Below, piece by piece: positions 24,676-36,093 of a DNA stretch of 64,000 bases. The notes below the pieces were generated by a model. It was not told the origin of the DNA. It did not search any database and saw only the letters and a list, made by a program, of their open reading frames with translations. The stretch comes from Notospermus geniculatus (taxonomy: Eukaryota; Nemertea; Pilidiophora; Heteronemertea; Lineidae): assembly GCA_002633025.1 (NCBI GenBank), contig NMRB01001517.1, forward strand, positions 79,127 to 143,126, in the 5' to 3' direction. A program made the translations under genes and the position numbers. Each line of letters opens with the position of its first letter. Positions within the stretch are counted from its first letter, which is position 1.

Positions 24676-24863
24676 GGGCACAGTCAAGTTTATCTCCCCA
24701 TAGTTTGATGTTATTCAAAGCTAAATATGTTTACTATGTTAAAACTGTTATCACATTTACGGTGTTGTTGATATTCATTGTGAGAATATGGCAATATACA
24801 TGCTCATTTTCAGAATTATGTTATGTGTATTTTATTGACAGCTCTTGATGGCATGTCATAAGA

Positions 24864-25035
24864 CACGCCCTAGTTCACCTATGGCCACAAGGGGGCCATA
24901 CCATAATGACCTAGTTCACTTATTGGCCACTGGGGGCCCAATCATGACTACCTAGTTCACTTACTGGCCACTAGGGGTCAAATCATCATGACGTACCGGT
25001 AATTCACTTATTGGCCACTGGGACCAAATTGGCAT
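24864..25035. repeat. Degenerate array of about 43-bp units with TGGCCACTRGGGG cores
   Basis: Four units alternate CTAGTTCACTTATTGGCCAC with AATCATGA-type spacers. The cores at 24882-24897, 24924-24938, 24965-24979 and 25012-25025 resemble the vertebrate CTCF consensus CCACNAGGGGGC; the resemblance is by eye. Confidence 0.75.
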
Positions 25036-25050
25036 GATCTACTTCACTTC

Positions 25051-25110
25051 AATCTCGTACCCAGAGATTAGTTACGCTTGGCCGAGCGTAACTAATCTGG
25101 GTACAAGATT
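25051..25110. repeat. 60-bp near-perfect palindrome
   Basis: The arm AATCTCGTACCCAGA...TTAGTTACGCT is mirrored after a TGGCC centre. It is probably a very short palindromic transposon remnant; it could form a long hairpin. Confidence 0.75.
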
Positions 25111-26714
25111 GAGTTCACTTACTTGGGACCAAATCCACGTGATCTCACTGACCAACATGGGGGGGAGGGGGCGGGGGGGGGGGGGAGAAAACAACATAAC
25201 ACTGACTTAGATATGCATCTTTTATACTTTATGTATTTCTTCTTAGTACAAAATATCTTTTTTATGAAATCTGACATAATTGACTGCTTGCAGCAAAAAT
25301 GTAAACATACAGATATAATTGCAATAAAGCAGTTGTGGCAAGGGGACTGTCTCCTAAGAAATTCAGGGGCAGACAGCATGTCACCGTTTCAACCATCCTG
25401 ATTATAGGGCATTCTCAAAATGCACACATTGGCAATTTTCGTTTTTCGTTGCTATTTCAATACGGAAAATCTCCCCAAGGAACTTGGTTGCTACAAACAG
25501 TACCGATTTTAATTCAGAGTATAGAGTTTGTCAAGAACTTTAGGCAATGTCCATAAGACATGGTACAGCAAGTTAGGAATCTTCAGGAATATAGCTGCAT
25601 TATAAGAGCTTTGCATGCACTGGCAACAAGGAAAGATTCTTTAGGCTCTTGGAACTTAAGAGAAGACGTTTTGCATAATATGCACAATGTGTGACCTCTT
25701 GTGACTGGGCCACATTTATGAAATCTGCACCACCTGAAGTTATAAACTATTTCTCTCAAAATGAGCACATCTGGTATGGAACACCGAGTCAGCACGTCCC
25801 CTGTCAAAGTCTAATCACCACTGAAAAGCAGTCAATACTCGATGCAGTTGTGTATGAATGTGACACCCACCTGATGAGGGGGGGGGCATTCATTTGGTTC
25901 AGGTCATGGCAGACATCCTCAAACTTCAGGCGATGCAGATGTTACAGACAATTTTACAGTCTGACCAAGAGCTAGAGTCTGCTAGACTGGACTGGAACCC
26001 ACAATGATCAGTGAAGATCGATTACATTTACAATGCATCCTAAATATAATCCACAATCCCCTCAATTAAACAAACCCAAAGTTTATGACCTCCCACCAGC
26101 AGATTCTAGCTCTTGGTCGAATTACAATCCATAAGAAGAAAGTGACTTCACATCATACTTCTAAGTTTTCACAAAATGAAAGCACACGCACACGTGAAGC
26201 CTCACTATATATCAACTCTGTATTTTAATACTGTTCCTAAAACATATCGGTGTATGGAGTACAATCCTAAGCTTGTCACCCCACGTATAAGACAGTTTTA
26301 CTGCCGATGAACCCTGGGTGTGCATCATCGCCTGCCGTCAAGGCAAGACTTCTTAAATTCGGTCCCTATTGATGAAATTCTAAAACAATTTTGCTCTCAA
26401 ATTCCACACACCAAGTTTTGTTCCAAATTTTCTAAGTGAACAAGAAGCACAATGATCATTTTTTTACAAGAATCCTCATCTAACTTCAATACTGAACACA
26501 GATTCGGGTGACGTTGCATTCTTTACAACTTTCAGGATTGGTGGCATGACATTTCACAAACACGGACAAGACGAATATCTGCACACTTAGGATGCACGTT
26601 TTTGCAACACTTCCAATGTCATTACTTTCCGCTTGGCAAAATACAAATTTACAAAAGTTATCGACAGAAATGTTTTTACAATTTTTACAAAAAGTTATGA
26701 AGTGAAGTGAAATC
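25111..26714. other. Intergenic DNA, low-complexity G run, no gene seen
   Basis: Contains a poly-G tract at about 25159-25185. Nothing else with protein or RNA resemblance was recognised. Confidence 0.5.
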
Positions 26715-28675
26715 CTTGCCTAGCAGAGGGCTAATAAATGCACAATTCATGAACAATTTTACATTTATATCATTAGAATAGACATCAAAGAAATAGACAA
26801 TACCCCCTTTTCCTTTTTCATGACATTGGCCTCAATGTCAAGCACTGGTTTTTGAGACAATCACCCAAAATACCCCATTATCAAAAGTTAGTTATTTGAA
26901 GTTACCAGCTCCTGTTGTTTACAAAACCATTACCTCACGCTATTGGTCTTTAACATTCATTACTCTTTTCTTTTTTAAACTCTTACATTTGTGACTCTAC
27001 TATGCTGCATATAAATGACACCATCCCTGGATCACAAGAATATCTTCATTTGTGTTGTTCAGTGTTAAAATGGTTTTGGAATTGTTGTGATTAAAAACAG
27101 CTGATATGTGCATGTCGCCGTAGGCGTCTACTTAGTAAGCAGTTGAACCCCTCTCAGTTACCTCAACACATAAGTTTTCTTCATGAAAGACTATTTAATG
27201 ACGACAACTATTGGTCACATCATGCAATTTCATCAGAAAAAAATCTGTCAGAATACGCTCACCATGATAATTCTTTACAAGATTCCTGAAAAAGTTTTGA
27301 TACCTCATAAAAACACTTAGAAGATTTAAATTTTCGAATTTAAGTTTTTGAATTTGAATTTCAATGAATTTTAATTTTTGAATTTGAATTACTGAATTCA
27401 TCAAGAATTGCATTTGAAGAAAAAATACCTTCAAGTAAAGAGAGTTTGAATTGTCATGAAGATAAGATTTGAAATTTACATTTTTAATAGAATCATAAGC
27501 TTTCCATCATGCCAAGTACCTGAAGCATACCTTTAACAAATCTCTGCACCGTTTTGACCCAATTGCCTGCAAACCACATACTGACTTTCAATCACTTGAA
27601 CATTAAAACAGATATACACAACTCCGATAAAATCGACCGCAACATCTCTGCCCGTGGTACAAAAATGGCTGTACCCACATGTATAAATGATTTCAAGTCA
27701 ACACCATCTTTATGATTTTTCAACATTTTTACCACACAAATAGTGAATGAATAGCGAAATCATTTCATGAGTTACCATTATTTTTATATTTACATATATT
27801 CACATAAAATGGAAACAGGCTCCATTCCAAAAATACCAAATTTTTCGCTAAACTGAAGAAATGACCACAACGACACGTAAAAATACTGCAAATGTCCAAA
27901 ATCATTGGCGCAATGAACGCCATTAAGCATTAACAATTATGAAAATCAACACGTTGAAAGTCCAAATACTCACATGGATACTAAAATGGAACAAAAAGGC
28001 CTAAAATATCCAAAATTTTTGGAGTAAACTAAAAATTGACCAGCATTTCTTGATTGCTGGCATTGCGTCTGCATTCAAACCTTCCTGATAAAATAAACGT
28101 GTTGTCGCTTATACCGTAATATATTTTTATATCATATACATGTACCTGTACAATGATGGGTAGGTGCATAGGTGTTCAGGACACTAAGATGGGATCTGCG
28201 GGTTAATTGGCAGAATGTTGCAGGCTGGCTATAGAAGTCGGTTAGATTCTCGTGCGTAATATTGTAAAGATGCTGACCCATGGCTGGTAACTTATCGTTT
28301 GTGAGGTGATGATTTCAACATCAAACTGTTACTTGCCAAACTAACGATTCACACAAATCTTTCATCTAAAATAATTGCGTGTTGTATTTGATGTAAAATA
28401 AAGAATACGTCAGGCTGAGGAAATATAGAAAACCGCATAAATTACCATCGTTGATTACAAAAGTATGAGTGTACATCGGAACACTTGGAAAGCTAAACGT
28501 AACTCATCCTGGCGTTTGAGTTCTGCGTGTAAAATATGGAATACCATCAACAAAGACAAAGGGACTGTACTTGTTGATGAGACAACATAAAGAGGATTTC
28601 CCCGATTCATGTGTGCTGAAGAAGTAAAGGGTTTATAATCTGGTATTTCATTCCAGTGGACTTTATATACATGTA

Positions 28676-28993
28676 CAGTGGAACCTCTCTTAGGCCCGTA
28701 TGCACAGACGTTCCTCCACTCACACTTGAGTGTGAGGTCGACCTTAATCTTTTGTATTCTACCCTGCAAACAATAGGTAAAGGTCGACCTCACACTCAAG
28801 TGTGAGTGGAGGAACGTCTGTGCATACGGGCCTTAGTGGCCACCTCTGCCAGGAGGACACCTCTCTATTAAGGACACCAAAGTTCAGTCCCAAACTGGTC
28901 ATTTCTATTATTTTGACCTCTGCAATCAGGACACTTCTTAATTAAGGACAGCAACTACCAGTCCCGAAGGTGTCCTTAATAGAGAGGTTCCAC
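28676..28993. mobile_element. Mariner-type MITE (CAGTGGAACCTCTCT ends), interrupted by a second MITE
   Basis: The ends CAGTGGAACCTCTCT and AGAGAGGTTCCACTG are inverted copies flanked by TA. The uninterrupted copy is at 32616-32792 (177 bp). Here it is split by the TTA-flanked element at 28693-28832. Confidence 0.85.
28693..28832. mobile_element. 140-bp PIF/Harbinger-type MITE nested in another MITE
   Basis: Almost the whole element is two inverted arms (GGCCCGTATGCACAGACGTT... and its complement). TTA flanks both sides (28690-28692 and 28833-28835). Copy B of the duplication shows the empty site with a single TTA. Confidence 0.9.
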
Positions 28994-29056
28994 TGTACTT
29001 CAAAGACAACAAAGACATACAGACATTATGGCACTAAGTTGTCTGATTGGACACTA

Positions 29057-29489
29057 CTGTTCATTCCAAATCCCCGTGGCGCGAGGTTTATCAACGATAG
29101 CTCCGCAACGCCTGGGCCGATTTTGATGAAACATACGTCAATCAACTTGTCTTTCTTGGCGGTACAGCCATCACCACTGTCATTTTCCCGAAAAACGTGA
29201 CAGAAAAAAGTTGTTTCACAAATCACCGTTTGTGTTTACGGCCGAAATGGCGGCCATTTCGAAATGACGCAATGCATCGCGCACGTGTAAACTGCACTGA
29301 ACAGCATCGCGAAATGAAGTGGGTTTTGAGAAAGATATCCGTTATGCAGGCCTTACGCGAAAAATGAAGATAGCAGAAAGATACCGGCAAGAAAGACAAG
29401 TTAATTGATGCATGGTATGTTGAATTTGACCCAGCCGTTGCGGAGATATCGGCCGAAAACCTCGCGCCACTGGGATTTGGAATGAACTG
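29057..29489. mobile_element. 433-bp TA-flanked MITE with long inverted arms
   Basis: The ends CTGTTCATTCCAAATCCC and GGGATTTGGAATGAACTG are inverted copies, and homology between arms extends well inward. TA duplications are at 29055-29056 and 29490-29491. The empty site is in copy B at about 32852. The parallel open frames on the two arms are a consequence of the inverted repeat, not genes. Confidence 0.9.
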
Positions 29490-30263
29490 TAGGCATTCAC
29501 GAAGAAATTTTGTCCAACAATAAAATCCAGTAATGCATCCAGGACATCTACCTCGATAAACATCCCTAGACAATTTAAAACTAACAGAGGTGAGAACTAG
29601 CAACCTCACTAAACAAACTTTGAAATTTTGATAAACGTCATAGTAGGCCATTTTGAAGCATCACCCCCTAGCAGTCGAGACAACATAAACAGGGACCCAG
29701 AGATCCCTTGAGCCTTTGCAGAAATGTGATGAACTGCTATGTTCCTTCATTCTCTGGCCTACTCCTATGAGTTGGCTGTATTGAACCACGAACCCACAAA
29801 GGATCATGGGACTTTCTGCTCCCAGTTCACCTTTTACCTCCATAGGTGCATTTATAGAGGTCAGCTTCAACCAAGATTCTAGGCTTTAGGTTTCTGAAGA
29901 CAACAGCACCCGCTGGAGACATAGATTCATAAGATGATATTAAGGTCCGCAAGGCCCACATGATATAAATCTTCAACCCGACTTTACAGGATGGGGAATC
30001 ACCTCATCCAATGTAGCAGAGTTTTACTGCTGGATAAGCAATACTGACGTTAATACTACCGATGCAGTTAGATGAAATCAGAAATAATATTCACACATGT
30101 AGCCTATGTACCTGGAACACTTTTGAATGAACTTAGTGTGAGTTCTGCTTTAGGAAGGATATAATCCTTTTACTTTCTGTACGGTCTCAGCTTCCTAACA
30201 ATTATTGGAAAATATTCCACGCAGTAAAACCTGAGGACTTGCCGCTGGATGTAAAACTTAAAG

Positions 30264-30347
30264 CAACTTCGTCCCCAGGGCTTTTGGGCCTTGGTCTTGG
30301 TAGGAGCTCACAAACCTTGGCGTTGGTTTGGCCTGGGGATGAGGTTG
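30264..30347. mobile_element. Short hairpin element, CAACTTCGTCCCCAGG ends (copy A)
   Basis: An inverted pair: CAACTTCGTCCCCAGG at the left and CCTGGGGATGAGGTTG at the right. An identical partner lies in copy B at 33633-33716. Confidence 0.7.
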
Positions 30348-31008
30348 AGATATACTGCATGTGTCTTCAGACCAGATTGACTTGCCTAGCAGAGGGCTAA
30401 TAAATGCACAATTCATGAACAATTTTACATTTATATCATTAGAATAGACATCAAAGAAATAGACAATACCCCTTTTCCTTTTTCATGACATTGGCCTCAA
30501 TGTCAAGCATTGGTTTTTGAGACAATCACCCCAAATACCCCCATTATTAAAAGTTAGTTATTTGAAGTTACCAGCTCCTGTTGTTTACAAAACCATTACC
30601 TCACGTTATTGGTCTTTAACCTTCATTACTCTTTTCTTTTTAAACTCTTACATTTGTGACTCTACTAATGCTGCATATAAATGACACCATCCCTGGATCA
30701 CAAGAACATCTTCATTTGTGTTGTTCAGTGTTAAAATGGTTTTGGAATTGTGATTAAAACCACTACTGATATGTGCATATCGCCGTAGGCCTATACTTAG
30801 TAAGCAGTTGAACCCCTTTTAGTTACCTCAACATATAAGTTTTCTTCATGAAAGACTATTTAATGACGACAACTATTGGTCACATCATGCAATTTCATCA
30901 GAAAAAAATCTGTCAGAATACGCTCACCATGATAATTCTTTACAAGATTCCTGAAAAAGTTTTGATACCTCATAAAAACACTTAGAAGATTTAAATTTTC
31001 GAATTTAA

Positions 31009-31278
31009 AGCCCCACTGTATTGAATCTAAAAAACGCAAATCACCGCCGCGATTCTTGACGTCAGTGCACGACGTCACGACGTGTAAAATGTACTACGCT
31101 CTGTCTCAATACATTAGAGCCCTCCCTGCAGTTTTTTTCAATGTGTGCTGAAAACTAGGCCTTGATTCTCTGAAACACGCATCAGGCAAGCATTTTGGGA
31201 CCTTCACGAGGCTATGAAGCCTCTGTTTGCATTCTTCTAACATTTTGAAAATATCGTAAAATTCAATACAGTGGGGCT
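31009..31278. mobile_element. 270-bp TTAA-flanked (piggyBac-type) MITE
   Basis: The ends AGCCCCACTGTATTGAAT and ATTCAATACAGTGGGGCT are perfect inverted copies. TTAA flanks both sides (31005-31008, 31279-31282). Copy A has the uninterrupted site with one TTAA near 27340. Confidence 0.92.
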
Positions 31279-32615
31279 TTAAGTTTTTGAATTTGAATTT
31301 CAATGAATTTTAATTTTTGAATTTGAATTACTGAATTCATCAAGAATTGCATTTGAAGAAAAAATACCCTTCAAGTAAAGAGAGTTTGAATTGTCATGAA
31401 GATAAGATTTGAAATTTACATTTTTAATAGAATCATAAGCTTTCCATCATGCCAAGTACGTGAAGCATACCTTTAACAAATCTCTGCACCGTTTTGACCC
31501 AATTGCCTACAAACCACATACTGACTTTCAATCACTTGAACATTAAAACAGATATACACAACTCCGATAAAATCGACCGCAACATCTCTGCCCGTGGTAC
31601 AAAAATGGCTGTACCCACATGTATAAATGATTTCAAGTCCACACCATCTTTATGATTTTTCAACATTTTTACCACACAAATAGTGAATGAATAGCGACAT
31701 CATTTCATGAGTTACCATTATTTTTATATTTACATATATTCACATAAAATGGAAACAGGCTCCATTCCAAAAATACCAAATTTTTCGCTAAACTGAAGAA
31801 ATGACCACAACGACACGTAAAAATACTGCAAATGTCCAAATCATTGGCGCAATGAACGCCATTAAGCATTAACAATTATGAAAATCAACACGTTGAAAGT
31901 CCAAATACTCACATGGATACTAAAATGGAACAAAAAGGCCTAAAATATCCAAAATTTTTGGAGTAAACTAAAATTGACCAGCATTTCTTTATTGCTGGCA
32001 TTGCGTCTGCATTCAAACCTTCCTGATAAAATAAACGTGTTGTCGCTTATACCGTAATATATTTTTATATCATATACATGTACCTGTACAATGATGGGTA
32101 GGTGCATAGGTGTTCAGGACACTAAGATGGGATCTGCGGGTTAATTGGCAGAATGTTGCAGGCTGGCTATACAAGTCGGTTAGATTCTCGTGCGTAATAT
32201 TGTAAAGATGCTGACCCATGGCTGGTAACTTATCGTTTGTGAGGTGACGATTTCAACATCAAACTGTTACTTCCCAAACTAACGATTCACACAAATCTTT
32301 CATCTAAAATAATTGCGTGTTGTGTTTGATGTAAAATAAAGAATACGTTAGGCTGAGGAAATATAGAAATCCGCATAAATTACCATCGTTGATTACAAAA
32401 GTATGAGTGTACATCGGAACACTTGGAAAGCTAAACGTAACTCATCCTGGCGTTTGAGTTCTGCGTGTAAAATATGGAATACCATCAACAAAGACAAAGG
32501 GACTGTACTTGTTGATGAGACAACATAGAGAGGATTTCCCCGATTCATGTGTGCTGAAGAAGTAAAATGGGTTTATAATCTGGTATTTCATTCCAGTGGA
32601 CTTTATATACATGTA

Positions 32616-32792
32616 CAGTGGAACCTCTCTTAGTGGCCACCTCTGCCAGGAGGACACCTCTGTATTAAGGACACCAAAGTTCAGTCCCAAACTGGTCATT
32701 TCTATTATTTTAACCTCTGCAATCAGGACACTTCTTAATTAAGGACAGCAACTACCAGTCCCGAAGGTGTCCTTAATAGAGAGGTTCCACTG
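32616..32792. mobile_element. 177-bp mariner-type MITE, uninterrupted copy
   Basis: Same element as 28676-28993 but without the nested insertion; flanked by TA. Confidence 0.88.
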
Positions 32793-33632
32793 TACTTCAA
32801 AGACAACAAAGACATACAGACATTATGGCACTAGGTTGTCTGATTGGACACTAGGCATTCACGAAGAAATATTGTCCGACAATAAAATCCAGTAATGCAT
32901 GCAGGACATCTACCTCGATAAACATCCCTGGGCAATTTAAAACTAACAGAGGTGAGAACTAGCGCCCTCACTGAACAAACTTTGCAATTTTGATAAACGT
33001 CATAGTAGGCCATTTTGAAGCAACACCCCCTAGCAGTCAAGACAACATAAAGAGGGACCTGGAGATCCCTTGAGCCTTTGCAGAAATGTGATGAACTGCT
33101 ATGCTCCTTCATTCTCTGGCCTACTCCTATGAGTTGGCTGTATTGAACCACGAACCCACAAAGGATCATGGGACTTTCTGCTCCCAGTTCACCTTTTACC
33201 TCCATAGGTGCATAAGCATTTATAGAGGTCAGCTTCAACCAAGATTCTAGGCTTTAGGTTTCTGAAGACAACAGCACCCGCTGGAGACATAGATTCATAA
33301 GATGATATTAAGGTCCGTTAGGCCCACATGATATAAATCTTCAACACGACTTTACAGGATGGGGAATCACCTCATCTAATGTAGCAGAGTTTTACTGCTG
33401 GATAAGCAATACTGACGTTAATACTACCGATGCAGTTAGATGAAATCAGAAATAATATTCACACATGTAGCCTATGTACCTGGAACACTTTTGAATTGAA
33501 CTTAGTGTGAGTTCTGCTTTAGGAAGGATATAATCCTTTTACTTTCTGTACGGTCTTAGCTTCCTAACAATTATTGGAAAATATTCCACGCAGTAAAACC
33601 TGAGGACTTGCCGCTGGATGTAAAACTTAAAG

Positions 33633-33716
33633 CAACTTCGTCCCCAGGGCTTTTGCGCCTTGGTCTTGGTAGGAGCTCACAAACCTTGGCGTTGGTTTGG
33701 CCTGGGGATGAGGTTG
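33633..33716. mobile_element. Short hairpin element, copy B
   Basis: Partner of 30264-30347 with the same inverted ends. Confidence 0.7.
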
Positions 33717-33749
33717 AGATATACTGCATGTGTCTTCAGACCAGATTGA

Positions 33750-35267
33750 GATGTACAGTCTTCAGACCATATTGTAAATTACAATTTAACCATCTGGTGT
33801 TGGTGTCTGACATTAGAGCTAAAGAATCGAATCGCAAGGGACAGGTTATCACAGCTCAGCAATGATATGTCGTTAAAGAACTTCTGAAACAGTGTCACTT
33901 TGAAAACGTGTCGAGCAGTGAATTGAAATAATGTGGAAAGACATAGAACTAGATCATTACTGCAATTACCAGGAAAAATCTCCCACTAGTGTCACCTGAT
34001 CGTAGAAGCAATGAGAGTGTCAGTTAAGTTCACAGCAGATTATACATGTAATTGTGTTCATCATCAATGTTTTACCGGCGTTAATGATGTTCTAGGGCTA
34101 TAGGAAAGTTCCTTCCATATCAGAAATGACAGTGATATCATAATACACAACGAAATGAATAGTGACCAACTAAACTATATCATACGAAAAGGTACGAAGA
34201 ATTGAAGCATGCGATGAAGTTTATATTAGGCTTAATTAAGATGGAACACAAAGCTTAGATTAACTCATTCTGTACCGAGTGAAGTTGACACCATCATCAC
34301 ATAGTTGTTCCATGTATAAGTTACTTTCCTGGCCTACCTATCGGGTTGAAATTGTGAATGTCAATGTTGGTAGTAAATGAGTTAATGATTGTCAAGAATC
34401 TATCCCTACATACATGGAACTGTTACACTAAGTTGTTACCGTATAGCAAGTGTATGAACCACGACATTTTGGAATATTCGTTTGGAAGTATCTTATATTG
34501 TACTAACATCCAAAATATTAGATGTGTCGCTTTCAGAAGATACACTTAAGAAGACTCAGTACATGTTCATTTAACTTCAGTGGGACTGACAACAAGAGAT
34601 GAATGCCTTGCTTCAGTCCTTGTGCACGAAAAGAATCCTCACACACTATGCATAATTAAGATATCTATCAATGAAACAGAGAGAAAATATACGTCGTCAC
34701 CTAATTCTCCTCGCGATCTGCAGCCCCCATTGAATACAGAAAGATGAACCCCAGCCTGTGAAAACCAGGCACAATTAAGTTTCTGGTCAGCGACAAGGCC
34801 CGTGACTACCCTGTATTAGGTCATATAAGTAGACAGTGCCATTATAAACTTGAGTTCAAGGGATATGTGTTTCAAACTCACAGCAGACTTTAGGCCTAAC
34901 GGTCAACCGACTTTCAATCCATTGGGCTATTGTGACATTTGATCATTATCATCGGTCTCTAGGAAGTAAAATCATTCATCCATCAATCTACCCCCCCCCC
35001 CTAGAAAAACACAGAATTGTACAAACTTGGCAAGTATAAATTGAACAAAAGTATTTGAGACTGCAATTTATGAACTCACTTCTGCTAGACTGTACACAGA
35101 TGAGCTCATGGCCTAGACTCTTCACAAATACAAGCACCAGTTTATAACTGTGAACACATACTATCTGTCACAAGAAGCATACGGGTGAATTGTACTTTTT
35201 GGTCAACCACATGTATGTGGAAACTCTGTATAGATTTGTGAACGACATTGCAGCTTTACATCTCATG
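33750..35267. other. Intergenic DNA, no gene seen
   Basis: AT-rich sequence between the large duplication and the minisatellite, with a poly-C tract at about 34991-35002. No exon or RNA gene recognised. Confidence 0.5.
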
Positions 35268-35610
35268 TCGCGGCATTGAATAAAGACTCGCCAAGGCATT
35301 AAACAGACTCATCCCGGCATTGAATAAAGACTCATTGTGGCATTGAATAAAGACTAATCACGGCATTGAATAAAGACCCATCGCGGCATTTGATTAATGA
35401 CTCACTGAGGCATTGAATAACGACTCATTGAGTGCACTGGCTAGACTCGTGAATGCCTATAGACTCATCACGGCGTTGACTTCTGACTCATCAAGGCATT
35501 AGCCATGACTCATCAAGTGCACCGGGTAATGACTTGGTGAGGCACTGACTCATGATGCTTCCAGGTATTGAATAATGACTCATCACGGCATTCAATGAAG
35601 ACTCATGAGC
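35268..35610. repeat. Minisatellite, unit about 24-30 bp
   Basis: About ten degenerate copies of a unit containing CGGCATTGAATAAAGACTCA. It lies 0.5 kb from the plexin stop codon. Confidence 0.9.
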
Positions 35611-36093
35611 TCCAGAAGTGATAAGAAACCATGTAGTATGCATCTTCCAACACCGAGATTCACATGACAAAGGGTATCCACTTAAAGGGATAATGTCCGT
35701 TGATTTATATGAACGACTAAAGCATGGCTTGGCAAGCAGCGTACCAGTAAAACGAACTTCATGATCTACATGTATATTGACGTTGAATTCTCAGGCATTC
35801 AAAGTGATCATCAACAGACAGTATCTGCGGCACATAATTGTCATGAAATTTGCACTGTATTTTTCACACGATCACAGCTAAAATGAAATGTCACTGGTCT
35901 TTTATACGTCTAATATCGCCACACGCACTGTCGGCGTCTTGACGGAAAAGAAGGATCTTTTCCTCCGAACTGCACCAAGCAGCTCAGTACTCCACATGCA
36001 TTCAAACTTCGCATCCATTACTAAAGATTTGCATTGAAATCCAGGCATTGAAATCACGGTGGTGCCGGTATACGGATCTAAAACCCCCTCTGC

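Larger units (their letters stand above)
26715..30380. repeat. Large tandem duplication, copy A (3666 bp)
   Basis: It starts CTTGCCTAGCAGAGGGC and ends at CAGACCAGATTGA. It is repeated immediately downstream with very few substitutions. Copy A alone carries MITEs at 28693-28832 and 29057-29489. After removing insertions the two copies are 3.09 kb each. No gene is visible in it. Confidence 0.95.
30381..33749. repeat. Large tandem duplication, copy B (3369 bp)
   Basis: Immediate second copy of 26715-30380. It lacks the two copy-A MITEs and carries a TTAA-flanked MITE at 31009-31278 of its own. Confidence 0.95.

Noticed and set aside
29223-29651. Minus-strand open frame of 142 codons, and the opposite frame at 28970-29200 with a similar peptide
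   Set aside because: The similarity (FIPNP.GARF on both strands) comes from the inverted arms of the MITE at 29057-29489.
32831-33238. Minus-strand frame of 135 codons with a relative at 29661-29870
   Set aside because: The relative is simply the other copy of the tandem duplication; frames are disrupted differently and no family is recognised.
35268-35610. CRISPR-like array
   Set aside because: Units are contiguous and degenerate without unique spacers, and the DNA is from an animal; it is a minisatellite.
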